A stretch of 64,000 bases of DNA from Odiellus spinosus. Taxonomy: Eukaryota; Arthropoda; Arachnida; Opiliones; Phalangiidae. The stretch lies in assembly GCA_963920705.1 (NCBI GenBank), contig OY987240.1, positions 7,481,676 through 7,545,675 on the forward strand, read 5' to 3'. The position numbers were made by a program, and so were the translations under genes. The notes beneath the pieces were generated by a model. It was not told where the DNA came from, made no database searches, and saw only the letters and a program-made list of their open reading frames with translations. The stretch's first letter is position 1; each line of letters begins with the position of its first letter. Below are positions 22,613-33,134 of the stretch, one piece after another.

Positions 22613-23129
22613 GGTTTATAGCCAGTAGCGCAGTTTCCCCATATCATTTCTCAACCAGCGACGTCCACGATATATTCGTATACTTCCACGTAATATTTTG
22701 AACATAAGACAAAATCTTTCATTGCTAATTTTGAAGTTAATTTTAAATGTCTTTTTAAAATAGTTTGGTTCATAATGTCGAAAGTCATAATCTCGAATGA
22801 CAGATTAAATAACCTTACCTAAACTATCCTAACCTTACCTAAACTAGGAAAACCTACCCTAACGTAACCCAACATAACCTAAGCTTACTTATGCTATTTC
22901 ATCTTAGCTAAATTATTTTTGTAAATTTTCAGCATTCGACGTCCAAAAACTGAACACGCAATTATAAGAAAATGCGTTTGTACGAAAACACCCTTTTGGA
23001 AATGCGCAAATGAGAACTGCTCTTTTGGCAACCGCTCTTTTGGCAACCGTGCTTTTGGGAAACTGCTCTTTTGCAAAACTGCGAAAATGGGAACTGCTCT
23101 TTTGGCAACTGCGCTTATGGCTACATACC
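22613..23129. mobile_element. word-array element e (words TTTTGGCAACTGCTC / GCGCAG)
   Basis: Ends GGTTTATAGCCAGTAGCGCAG and, inverted, GGTATGTAGCCATAAGCGCAG. Duplication CTTCTAGTA/CTTCTGGTA (22604-22612, 23130-23138), 8 of 9. CCTAACC-type core at 22809-22890. The right arm has seven units with CTCTTTTGGCAAC. Excision restores the codons ILLLLVYHISEHIF of the host pseudogene. Its ends match element a closely, so the two are family members. Confidence 0.92.
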
Positions 23130-23284
23130 CTTCTGGTATACCACATATCAGAGCACATTTTTATTATGAGACCATCGAAAACCTTACACCTGATAAAGTC
23201 ACGGATATTCAGCAGCTACGTTGCAAGCTTGGCAGACTAGCTGAAAAACTCCCGTTTATTCACGCATTTTCCCTTGGGGTCGGA

Positions 23285-23420
23285 CACTCAGAGAAAATTG
23301 TACGGGATCTCGAAATCATTTTCCTGATTTCGTGGGATTTCGAAATCTTTCGTCGGATTTCGAAATCTTTTCGTCAAATTTCGAAATTTTTCGCCGGATT
23401 TTGAGATTTCGAAGTGGATT
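23285..23420. repeat. word array GGATTTCGAAATCTTT
   Basis: Five to six units of about 22 bp with the self-complementary TTTCGAAA in each. No partner arm seen. Confidence 0.75.
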
Positions 23421-24889
23421 TCGTGTTTCTGAAATTACTTTTTTCCATAATTAGATATGTATTTAAGGTTAAACAATGAATAATTTCCATGGTTAATATA
23501 AATCTCTATTTGATTATTTTTACTTTTTAAAATTTGACTCAACTATTTAGAACCACAAATTAAAGGGCCTAGCCGGATAAGATAGTGAAAATTGCCTTTG
23601 GACGAATCGAAACAAAAAAAAAAAAAATTCAGCTCAAACGATGCGCACATAACCTCAAAAACACATATTATGTGTTTTTTCGTTTTTTGGCGATATATTG
23701 GCCAAATTTTCTCCAAATCGAATATACTTTTCTTTACATTAAAGGTCTCTGGAAGCCTACAAGGTCGTATTTTTTTAAAAAAATTCACGCTCAAAGCAAA
23801 TTTTTTGCAAGCGTTTTAAAATTTGAAAAATTACTTTAAAAAAAAAATATATGGCCCTCTCGAAAAAAAATATAATGTGTATTTTGGGTCAAAGTTGACC
23901 CCTGATTTTTGTCAGATTTTTAAAATTGGTGGAACAATGTAAAAAAAACTGCATTTTCGGCCATAATTTAAATACGAGACGGTCATACGTATTTATCATT
24001 TATTCATAAGAAGGCGGGTTTTCACGCGCCAAACTTTTTCATCGCGCGCGCCACTTACCTTATTTATACATTACTAAAGTGATTAAGTTTATTATTTTAA
24101 AAACATTGGATTAAATTATCGAAATGAAAAATAAAGTTCATATATTCAGAACTCAAGGCGCCAATAGCCAATGCCGTCACTTCAAAGGGCGCGACTTATC
24201 TAATTTAATCATAAATTGTAGAAAGAAATCACAAACATAAGCTCTTTGTACAAGAATAACGTATGTTGGTATTGAAATGGTATTTGCTTGGATAATTACT
24301 ATTAAAAAATATTATTTTAAAATAATCATTTTTAAAAGTTAACAACTGTTTGAATTTATTTTTAACTCGTACTATACTACGAATGTTCATATATAAAAAT
24401 ATATAGCGTAAAAAATGTACATTTTAGAGTTGTGAGTAAGCATGGTAGAAACAAAAAGTTAGTAAACAAAGCGCGCAATTTTTGAATATTATAATAAACA
24501 AGTAAAATAACATATTTTACTGTTCAAAAAATATTTTATACCCAAACCAATGCCTACGGAGTTTCCCCCTCTCTTTCTCTTTATACTCCCCCAATTACAG
24601 CTGTCGCTCTTAGGAGCGTTGATCATGCGCAATGAAGGTAATTTTTGACCAGGAACCGAAACTTCAAAACTGCTATGACGTAAAACACTACATTCGAAAG
24701 AACCATTTTGGCAAAAAACGACAACTTAAAATAACAGAAAATAAATTAAAAAATTCGAGCATGCACATGCCTTCTAAAAATTCCGTAGGCATTGCCCAAA
24801 CGCAATACGCACTTAATGTTTTTACGTATCGATTATGCGCATTATATCAACACTTACAATTTCCGTACGCGCGTACGTCCATAACTGTT
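23421..24889. other. intergenic, no gene seen
   Basis: AT-rich. Contains A-runs around 23612 and 23837 and small open frames with no motifs. No clear element boundaries. Confidence 0.5.
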
Positions 24890-25012
24890 TCCAGAATACT
24901 CTAGAAGGTAGCAGAAAAATCTGGAGAGGTCTAGAAAATTCTGGAAAGTGCTTAAAATGTCTAGAAAATTCTGAAAAGTGCTTGGAAGGCCGGGAAAGTT
25001 CTAGAAATAAAC
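24890..25012. repeat. heat-shock-element-like array (TCTAGAAAATTCTGGAAAG)
   Basis: Four degenerate units combining TCTAGAA and TTCTGGAA, which is the alternating GAA/TTC pattern of heat-shock elements. No gene start follows closely, so it may simply be another word array. Confidence 0.6.
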
Positions 25013-25104
25013 TTTTTATTTGTTTATTATGATATTTTAAAATTATGCGCTCTTCTATCTTTTTTTCTAATCAATCTTTACGGTACATATTTTTATATAT
25101 CAAC

Positions 25105-25299
25105 GTTTGTAGTATAGTATGGGCAGATTTTGTTATATATACTGAAGCGAACCAAGATGGATTATTTAGGGAAAGAATTTATTTTGATAATGATTTTTGG
25201 CATACGAAACCTTTGCCAAAACTAAAATGTTTTTACTGTAAATATATAGCTCCATTTGTAATGGATAGTCAATTAATTGGAGAGAAGACTGGAAATTAA
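25105..25299 (+). pseudogene. YqaJ-like recombinase C-terminal fragment
   Basis: After a possible acceptor (ACGTTTGTAG) the frame reads WADFVIYTEANQDGLF, IYFDNDFW and PLPKLKCFYCKYIAP, ending at TAA. This is the C-terminal signature of YqaJ (lambda-exonuclease-like) proteins found in eukaryotic ISL2EU elements. It converges on the THAP/DDE transposase 260 bp away, the expected partner arrangement. Only the last 60 or so residues are present; the nuclease core is missing from this stretch. Confidence 0.6.
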
Positions 25300-25651
25300 C
25301 TCTCCTTTATCCAAATTAAGTTGGATTATCTACAGTATTCTAGCCAAACTATTGTTCCTTTTAAAAATATTAATATTTCGTTAATTTTGTTCCTAAAGAT
25401 GTTTTAACGCGTGATTTCAAATATGTGATAAATATGAATATTTAGTTCCTAAAGATGCTTTAATGCGTGATTTTTAATGTGATAAATATTTATATTTAGT
25501 TCCTAAAGATGATTAACGTCGTGATTTCAAAAATGTGATAAACTTTTAATAAACCAAATAATTTATAAAAGTTGTTCGCATAAATTTGTTATATAACAGC
25601 AAACAGCGAAAATACTACTTGCCATTTTAGTTACTGTTATTGGCATAATCT

Positions 25652-25956
25652 GAATCCATTCAGGTTCCATAAGAATATGGGAGCATAACGTTAACCTCTG
25701 GTACCATCCTCCCAAACTTTGTAACAAAAGTTCGTCCGCAATTTTCCCAACATTTGTACGCTTAGATCTTTTTTCGGTCGGCTCCATTTTTATTACCCAA
25801 AATATTATGTCAAGGTCGTTAGTGGGTCAATAAGAGATTTCAGGAGCGATTTACTTGAAAAATCGATTCGAAGCGGACGAACTTTTGTTACAAAGTTTGG
25901 GAGGATGGTTAGTGAATCGCGGCCCTCCCATATTCTTATGGAACCTGAATGGATTC
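25652..25956. mobile_element. MULE-like MITE in the transposase gene
   Basis: Inverted arms of about 95 bp beginning GAATCCATTCAGGTTCC and continuing through GGGAGGATGG and TTTGTAACAAAAGTTCGTCCGC. Flanked by the 10-bp direct repeat TTGGCATAAT (25640-25649, 25957-25966), apart from two bases at the left edge. A 9-11-bp duplication is typical of Mutator-like elements. It separates the codons IFHIFDGIMP from the C-terminal MPITVTKMASSIF. Confidence 0.85.
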
Positions 25957-26979
25957 TTGGCATAATTCCATCAAAGATGTGAAATATTTTTACCCTTCCA
26001 ATAGCTCGCTCTACATGAATTCTTAACTCAGCAATTCTACGTGTTTCTATAATTTCCTTTTCCGAAAATTGCGCTTAACCTTTCAGAAAAGGAGGCAAAT
26101 TTAACGTACAATTTTTATCTTTAATAAATCTTCTATCAAGAAACCCTTATCAGCAACAACGTTATCAAACTCATTCAATAACAAAATTAAATTTGATTCG
26201 TTCGTTATAACTTTATCTGATACTCTGCCTCCCCATACTTCAGAAACGAAAGAAATTACACCTCCAGGAGTGATCCCTACTAAGAATTTAATCGTGTTAT
26301 GCGGTTTGTAATTGGAAAATGTTAGGTTCTGAGCTATAGACGAGGTTGGCCGTTCTATGAATAATTCAGTACAGTCAATTATGATTCTAGTGTTAGGATA
26401 CTTTCAAATAACTTTGGGGCATGTATTTCTCTACTAAAGCTTTGGAAGGAAAGGGAAACATTTCTCCTAACTGTATTTCCATTAATTTAATCCACATCTG
26501 AAATATGTCTGAAAATGTTGATGGCGAGATATTGAAACGATCCGCAATATCATGAATGAATAAACTAACTTTAAGTCTCATCATCACTGCCAAGAATTGG
26601 TCAAGTAAAGAAAGTTTGTAAGGCCTCTTTTTTAACACAGGAGTTTTTTTTTTCTCTTTTGAACATCATTCTATCAGCTTTCTCCTGTAAAAAGCTAATG
26701 AACTCCCAATATTAGAAAGGACCTTAAACAGTAAATGAAATTACACATGTATATCATACCTGAAAAGCCAGAGGAAAACTCCATAAGTTGGCAAACCAGT
26801 ATAGAACTTTGACATATCATCATTATCTTTTAACTTATCTGCACTCCAAGTCTTTTGTTTTAAACTTTTTTTGAGCCTTAATATCTTTTGCCGCAAATTT
26901 CTATTTTCTATTTCTAAATCATAGTAGTCCGTCTGACACCCTTGACTAATTAAAGTGTTTTTATCTTGGGTAGCATTTA

Positions 26980-27496
26980 CAAGGAGACTACCCGAGGTGT
27001 TTATCGCCGATTTTGTCCAAAGTCGGCTATAATGTAGACCTATATAAGATATGAAAATTACTCAAAGGAGACGACGCACTACCCATTAGTTTGGCCATGG
27101 CAACCGAAAACGTTTTTGGCCATTTCAATCGAAAAAAAACTCCATTGAAAAAAGCATGTGATTTTCTCAGTTTCACAGTGAAACATTTTCAAAATTTTCA
27201 AATTGTTTCGAAATTGTCAAATTGGCCAAATGGTTCACATCTAGGTAAAATTCATCAAGTTTGGGTAAATTGGGACTTTGTTGGGGTAAAATTTCCATAA
27301 TTTTTGGGAAAAATATTGAAAAGAAATTTCGTTTTTTCGACGAAGGGGCTTAATAGCCAAAAACGTTTTCGGTTGCCATGGCCAAACAACTGAGTAGTGC
27401 GTCGTCTCCTTTTGAGAATTTTCATATCTTATATAGGTCTGCATTATTGCAGACTTTGGACAAAATCGGCGATAAACACCTCGGGTAGTCTCCTTG
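26980..27496. mobile_element. Harbinger-like MITE, copy 1, TTA duplication
   Basis: Inverted arms of about 150 bp beginning CAAGGAGACTACCCGAGG and running through ATCGCCGATTTTGTCC and TTGGCCATGGCAACCG. The 3-bp duplication is TTA (26977-26979, 27497-27499), as in PIF/Harbinger elements. It lies between the THAP and coiled-coil parts of the transposase. A longer copy lies at 37621-38413. Confidence 0.88.
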
Positions 27497-28138
27497 TTAG
27501 TGCGCTATCATTGTCACTTGGGTTTTCTTCTTGGGCTTCTTTTCCTTCAGCTGTCAAATTAGTTTCTCCGAAAATTTTGAAAGACGTCTCTTTTGCAGTT
27601 TCACAAAATTATTTCGTGCTTACTCTGCTGGAAACGTAATCGTAAAATTTCAAAGACATACGAAGCCTTTTTCGTGTATCAACTGCTTAATAAACGGTTT
27701 GTACTTTTCATTCTGAAATAAATTCATAAACCAAAACCATCCATGAAAAAAATATATAATTATATATACGTTGGACAGCCAAGGCTTATCAAATAAATAA
27801 AGTTTTAATATCAAAGACGAAATATTATTAATTACCATAATTTTGCTTCTTTTTTCACTTCTTGCCTTCGTCCGTTGAAATAATTGTATATTATATTCAG
27901 AAACCTTTATACTTTTGGGCAAATTTAAAGTAGGAATCCAATCGGGATCACTGGGGTCCCAGCCTGGAAATCCCGATATAAAATGTTCGCTGCACACTCG
28001 CGAGTTTAAAGTCGGCTGAAAGTTTTTTCTATTCATAATTCTTCCCCACAATTTAACTCTGGCAGTCGGAAATCGGTGGAATTTAATATTTGGAGTTTTG
28101 AACTTAATTTTACAACCGACGACACTACAGCAAACCAT

Positions 28139-28837
28139 TTCTTAATTTTAATATTTACGATTTTAATTGACTCGAATAACTACCATAGCAGAAGTTTTGG
28201 AAAAAATGTATCATGGCGTCCGTGTGAACCAGCTATTAAAACTGCGCACGCGCGATTGATTTCCCTCGTTTACTCCCCCCCCCCAGATATATCGAAATGG
28301 CTTATAGGGTTGTCTTTGCTTTCGAAATCCTTCTGGTTTCCAAAATTAGAAACATGAGGTTTTTGATAACCCTCGCCCGTTTCAAGGCCATTTACGGCTT
28401 ATCAGTTGACAATAGTTGGTATTATAAAATAACCTTGGAACCAGAAAAAAGTGCCGTTAAAAAGCATCTGTTTCTATTGAAGGTGTTGCCTTTTTTCAAG
28501 GTTGGGCCGAAGTATAGGATTATCTATAGCCTTCTCATCCTTGTAACCAACCAATTGAAACCGTTTAATAGATCCTGTTTATATGGAAGATGTTGCCTTT
28601 TTTAAAGGTTGGGAAGAAGTAATATTTTATAATACCAACTATTCCTGGTGTTCTGCAAGCTTTTTCTAAGGGAAATGGGACCGACGAGTTGGGAAGCGAA
28701 ACTTCGTAGTAAACTCCCCTAACACACTCCAGCAGCACTGTACCCTGTAAATAATGGGCGGCGAAAGTCGAAATCCGAATGAAAATATTTATACCGGTAT
28801 ACCTTGGGGGAGATTGCTTCCAAGGGTATACTGTGGC
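28139..28837. other. upstream of the ISL2EU-like element, no gene seen
   Basis: Holds two diverged repeats of GTTGCCTTTTTYAAGGTTGGG (near 28485 and 28590) and a C-run at about 28277. The 102-codon plus-strand frame here has no domain I recognise. Confidence 0.5.
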
Positions 28838-28978
28838 GAAGCAGGTGATTTGGGCGCCGTCGATTGGGCGCTGCCAATATGGCGCGCCATCATTTAGGCG
28901 CCGTCGTTTTTGGCGCTGCAGATAAAGGCGCGACAACGTTTAAGTGCCGACATATTTAGGCGCTGCCGATTGAAAGAG
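28838..28978. repeat. lone word array (TTTAGGCGCCGTCG)
   Basis: Seven or so units alternating GGCGCCGTCG and GGCGCTGCC with AT spacers. The left edge GGTGATTTGGGCGCCG resembles the GGT-starting ends of the word-array elements. No partner arm or CCTAA core. Confidence 0.65.
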
Positions 28979-29439
28979 AAAATTGTGCTATAGGGGAGAG
29001 GACCACATATCTTATTTTTTCCATATTTTCACTTTCTTCCAATTTTTGATTTAATTACATGGTAATACCTATAACCCTCTGGATTTTTACTCAAAATGAA
29101 ACTATAAGGGTGAATTTGTTAATCATTACTGTAAACTGCAGGATATATTAGCTTCAGTGTAGGATAAATTAAAAAATAATCGCTGTCAAAGGTAGACTAG
29201 TGACGTCCTTGTAGGTATTAGCCGCGTTCAGCGACGACGTTCACCCAAGATTATTGAGGATAAATACTATTTTTCGAATTGTCATATATTTAGAAATCTG
29301 GTTCAAATGACGTGGTCTAATTTAATTAACCTGACTTTTTACGTATATATGCCAAGACTAAAATAAAAAGCATTTTTGCTAGATGTCGTAGTTTTGAAGT
29401 TTTAAAGAAGATTGTAACCCGAGAAATGACTTACGAAGT
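28979..29439. other. no gene seen
   Basis: AT-rich sequence leading into the Mutator-like fragment. Confidence 0.4.
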
Positions 29440-29640
29440 CTTGGGCCATAAAGATTTGACAAGGTTCCAGAACTTCTCGTAACGCTACTTAACCCGGAAT
29501 CCGTTTCAATGGATTTTGAAATGGCAGCGATTAAATCAGTTCGAAGCGTTTATCCCGAAGCAAAATGGTTTGGTTGTTTGTTTCATTTGACAAAAAACAT
29601 GCGGAAAAAACTATCCGAGGTCTTGCAATCATTGCAAGAC
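29440..29640 (+). pseudogene. Mutator-like (MULE) transposase fragment
   Basis: Reads FDKVPELLVTLLNPESV, then SMDFEMAAIKSVRSVYP and WFGCLFHLTKNMRKKL. The DFE...A and GC.FH spacing is the hallmark of the MULE catalytic domain (second Asp region and the C/H motif). The rest of the domain is absent on both sides. This is a fragment only. Confidence 0.75.
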
Positions 29641-29859
29641 CTCGAAATCGCCTCCAACAGTGCCTACACCACGATGATAGATATATCGAACATTTACGCT
29701 GATGTGCTTTCCGTACGGATTCAACTTTGGCGTTTATGGCCTCACGTAGATTCAATTCCATAATTATCTCATTATTAAAGTTATTAAATAAATTTTCTCG
29801 GAGTTAAGTCATATAAGCTACATTTCACTGGAAACAAGTTTCCGCGTGAAATTAAAAAT

Positions 29860-30055
29860 CACATTCAGAGGTTTAAGTCCTAAAAAGAGTCTCTAATTTG
29901 GTAAAATCCTTGAAACTGGCGCTATAATGTGCCTAGAAATTATGTCAGCAACCAAACTTTCTAGAACTATTTTAGTTCACTCGCACCAAATAGTTGCAGC
30001 CATTCGAGTTGTCACAACTAATTGGAGGGAAAAGATCCTTGAGAAAAAGAATGAA
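29860..30055. repeat. copy of the CCTTTCAC MITE family
   Basis: Shares GGCGCTATAATGTGCCTAG, ATGTCAGCAACCAAACTT and the following AACTAATTGG with 32285-32475 and 36815-37030. Ends are eroded. Confidence 0.6.
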
Positions 30056-30654
30056 CATTACCATCAAATTATTGGTCTATTCATAATATAATATTCATAA
30101 TATAATATTTATTTCACGTAATTTTCCGTTTATTATTTTATAATATTACGCTCCAATGACACAGGCCTTTCATTTGAGGTCCTTAGCATCACGAGTCGTA
30201 CCTAGAAAGCACGTTATTACTTTGTATTGAGAAATAGGTAGTAGGTTGGGCGTGTTGCCCAATACCCCCTTACAGGCGCGCTTTTCTTCCCAACCAATAA
30301 CGTTTCAAATTACTAGTGCTCGAAATTGGATAATGAATTATTTAGATTTAGAATAGCTAACTAGATGATTTCAGATATTATACACCTGGATATTTTGTTT
30401 GTATTCTATAAAAAAAATCTATAATTATATCAATTCCCACCTAAAATCGATAGGGTTTATTCAAAGAAGAAATTTCAAGCCTCATCTCGAATCTAAATAC
30501 AAAATCTCTCTTTGGGACCGGATTTGTTGTCACCAATGCACTAGCGCGAAAATAGGATGATTTGTTCGTTACAATTAGGCCACGCCCCCAAAGCCTGCAT
30601 CTTATCTCCCTAAATGGCGCTAGGGTGCCGGAAACCCCGATCTGAGAGATATTT
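30056..30654. other. no gene seen
   Basis: AT-rich sequence before the duplicated units; no recognised feature. Confidence 0.4.
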
Positions 30655-30734
30655 TTAAAGTAACTACATTTAGATTATTAAATATAGGCTTTATCGCAAC
30701 AATCGCGTTTCATTTTTTTTTTTATTTCTTACCT

Positions 30735-31905
30735 TCTTAAGGATTTTCCAGTTTAGCCTCTCGATCGAGGCACTCGCAAGTTCCCTTGATATCGCCCTTG
30801 GCTAGAATGCAATGTTCCATGGATATTTTCTTTGTACAACAGTGGGGTCTACCGAAATGATATGAATCACCATACTGGCAATACACCTATAGTAGGGAAA
30901 ATCCCACGAGGAATTAGTACAAGATTTAACTTTAACGATACAGTCCCACGAAAGGCGGACGATTTTCCTTTGGCTCTTCAAAAACGTGATTGGATCGTTT
31001 CCCGCGAAATAGTGGACACTTTAGCCCGCAGAAATATACGAATAAATATGTATATATTCGTGTATTCCTGGTTTCGTTGTGCAATGGCTTACTCATTTTA
31101 AATTGATAAAAATGGATCAATAAATTTACTTTTACGATTGAACCTCAAATAAAGTTAAGAAATTATAGTATTTACGAATCTCCACGCGTAACCTTCGTAA
31201 TATGATGTCTTATCATATTTCTTTACGTAACTCGGAAAAGCCACCAATAAAAAACGTCTGCCCTCCCTTGGTTATTTTTATTTTCTGACCTCTTGTCGAT
31301 AAGGAATCACACTGCGGTAAAAGCCAACTGGTATGCAAGTTTGGTTCATGTAGCATTCTTGAAAAGTATTTATTGACAATGAATACGAAAAAAAAAAAAA
31401 AAAGCTTCGGGGCAATTTCGTAATCATAATAACTCTCAATTTTCGTACTGTTGAAAACTTAAAACATCAAGCCCCCTCGAGTCTCGACCATCGAACCTCG
31501 GGTAACTGACTCCCATATTATTTGACTTTGGCCAACTGGTTCAGCCCACCCACTTAGGTTAACTCTCGACGCCCCTGTCAACTAATATAGTCTTCACGCT
31601 CTCTTCAATATATTTTGACCGAGATTTACGTTTATTGAACGAATTTCTACTTTTATTAAATATACTCGAATTGTCTACCATGTTCATTTCGAAAATTGCG
31701 TTATTGATTATGGCGTGGAGAGTAGTTTTAAGGGCACTTCCGGAATCATACCTTTTCCAATAAGCGCAAAATGTTTGTTATCAGCTAAATAATTTTCGAA
31801 ACGTTTTCTTTCAGCCTCGTTTTCAAAATAGCTTTCATCATCGTGCAGAGAAGCGGTAAACGACAACGAAAAAATATCATTAGGTGAAACATTTTGCAAA
31901 ATGGA
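30735..31905 (-). pseudogene. cysteine-rich secreted peptide gene, unit 1 copy (decayed)
   Basis: Minus strand. A first exon at about 31900-31770 resembles the secretion-signal exon seen at 51312. A second exon at about 30840-30740 encodes the cysteine block CCTKKISMEHCILAKG and GTCECLD. The cysteine order is CC, C, C-x-C. An acidic segment after the signal looks like a propeptide. This copy looks broken, with at least one or two breaks. Function unknown; toxin-like or antimicrobial roles are only possibilities. Confidence 0.55.
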
Positions 31906-32194
31906 CTATTTTAAACAAAAAAAAGCCTCTTAATATTTGAGCTAAAAGTTTCTAGAAAACCCGTCAGTTCAAAACACGCGAGTGTACCCCGTAACAGCAG
32001 TTCCCAGAAGAGCGGCCGCGATTTCCAAAAAAGCTTAAAACTGGTATTATATGATAATAGCAGCCGCGGTTTAGGGAAATATCAAGGGTTTTCTACAGTT
32101 TTGAACGTTTCTTAGCACTTCTGTTATATACGACGTTCGTTATATAAACCGTACTTACAGACCACTAAAATTCATCAACTACTTCACCCCGCTA

Positions 32195-32300
32195 TTTGGA
32201 GAACCGCTGTAAACGGAACACTTGAGTTAACGGGAACCGCTGTAAAGGGAGCATTCTGTTTTCGAGAACCGCTGAAAAGGGAACATGACGTTTTCGGGCG
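32195..32300. repeat. word array GGGAACCGCTGTAAAGGGA, unit 1
   Basis: Three to four units of roughly 31-40 bp; the homologous array in unit 2 (36555-36785) has seven. Confidence 0.75.
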
Positions 32301-32475
32301 CGATAAGTTGGCTAGAAATTGTGTCAGCAATCAATTTTTTTCTGGGGTGATTTTAATTTTACCAACTTGACCAATGTATGTTCACGCGGACCACTTAGTT
32401 GGGGCAACTCGAGATGTCTCAACAAATTAGAGGTAAAAATTGGTATAAGTGAAAGGCTCTTTAGAAGAAGAGGGA
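32285..32475. repeat. copy of the CCTTTCAC MITE family, unit 1
   Basis: Carries GGCTAGAAATTGTGTCAGC and the fold-back GACCACTTAGTTGG/CAACTCGAGA centre, ending AAGTGAAAGGCTCTTTAGAAG. Confidence 0.65.
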
Positions 32476-33134
32476 ACATTGCCATCAAACTATTAACGTT
32501 TTGTTCACGCGTATCCGTATTTAATATATAATCAGAAATTTAGTAATAAATTTAGAAAGAATATTGAACAAGGAAGGGCTCAACGTCTAACAAAACCTTT
32601 TCTTATTAGCTTTCTCTATCTGACGTTGCTATCGTGAGTGGTTGCCCTGGTTACGACCTGGTTTTGAAAACAAGATCCGACTCCTAGCTCTATCCTACCC
32701 CATTTTCCGTAGAAGGGGGACGAGGACTATGACGCGCACCCACTAAAAAACGCGGACAAATATTTATTCGTTTTTTATGAATTCCTGATATAAAACATTT
32801 ATTTCACATAATTGAATGTATTTGTTGGAATATTCACCTTTCTGTAGTTGTCGTTGGCTTTTCAGTTGGATCTTGGATGAAATAACAGGAGTTAATATAA
32901 TATTAGACCATTAAAGCTCATCCTTTGAGTCTCCAACGAATTGGGGCTCCAAGTCAGAGTTGGAATTACTAATTAGGACATAGGGAATATTTCGTATTGT
33001 GACGTTGTAGTAAAAGACTCCTATAGCTATATGTGAACTTTGATTGTTTAACGCTCATCATCAGTAGACCTTTAGTTTTTTATTTGTAGATAACGTATAC
33101 CTGTACATTTTTTGTCTACTGCCTCTAGGGTTGT
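32476..33134. other. non-coding remainder of unit 1
   Basis: Shares sequence with 37050-37500 of unit 2; no frame of note. Confidence 0.5.

Larger units (their letters stand above)
20322..23345 (+). pseudogene. PIN-like transposon-associated protein, broken by two insertions
   Basis: Four plus-strand pieces follow the order of a large unnamed invertebrate family. They are 20322-20590 (LENFTGVAAFTSEQRLD, RIRDQKNPDLFLNWL, VSLSSGRVAETDINCD), about 21085-21160 (DEIYISPAHIFNRI), 22062-22612 (SKSPVYLENCFKFELAS, GGYLLHKVVWQRPSTYR, RVVFDGYDEY, VVADDADILLLLV) and 23139-23345 (YHISEHIF, then LGRLAEKLPFIHAFSLG in another frame). The acidic positions in VFDGY, SDAD and VADDAD fit a PIN/FEN-like nuclease fold; that is inference. 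Insertions at 21161-22040 and 22613-23129 split it, and a GC-rich block separates the first two pieces. There are also a stop after NNSLIQ and frameshifts before KELDKFEK and before VVHEKSDAD. Not functional. Confidence 0.8.
25563..28138 (-). pseudogene. THAP/HTH/DDE_4 transposase of an ISL2EU-like element, interrupted
   Basis: Reading leftward on the minus strand: a THAP zinc finger at 28138-27880 (Cys4 and Cys9, then VCSEHF, C2CH type), a linker to about 27500, a coiled coil at about 26975-26760 (YDLEIENRNLRQKILRLKK), then a possible short intron (AG/GTATGA at 26760). Next come a helix-turn-helix (LSLLDQFLAVMMRL, IADRFNISPSTFSDIF) and a DDE_4 catalytic region (DCTELFIERP, NYKPHNTIKFLVGITPGG, WGGRVSD, VADKGF, HVERAIGR). 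The tail ITNLCEQLL ends at 25563. Two MITEs interrupt it (25652-25956, 26980-27496). There is a stop (VSTK then stop) in the linker, an apparent one-base slip in the A-run near 26645-26654, and frame loss after VADKGF. It is a dead copy. Confidence 0.85.
30655..33130. repeat. tandem segmental duplication, unit 1
   Basis: Collinear with 34195-37480. Both start ACATTTAGATTATTAAATATAG, carry the peptide exons, the AGAACCGCTGTAAA array, a CCTTTCAC MITE, then GGTTGCCCTGGTTACGACC and GGACTATGACGCG. Identity is high but with many small differences and unit-specific insertions, so the duplication is not recent. Confidence 0.88.
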
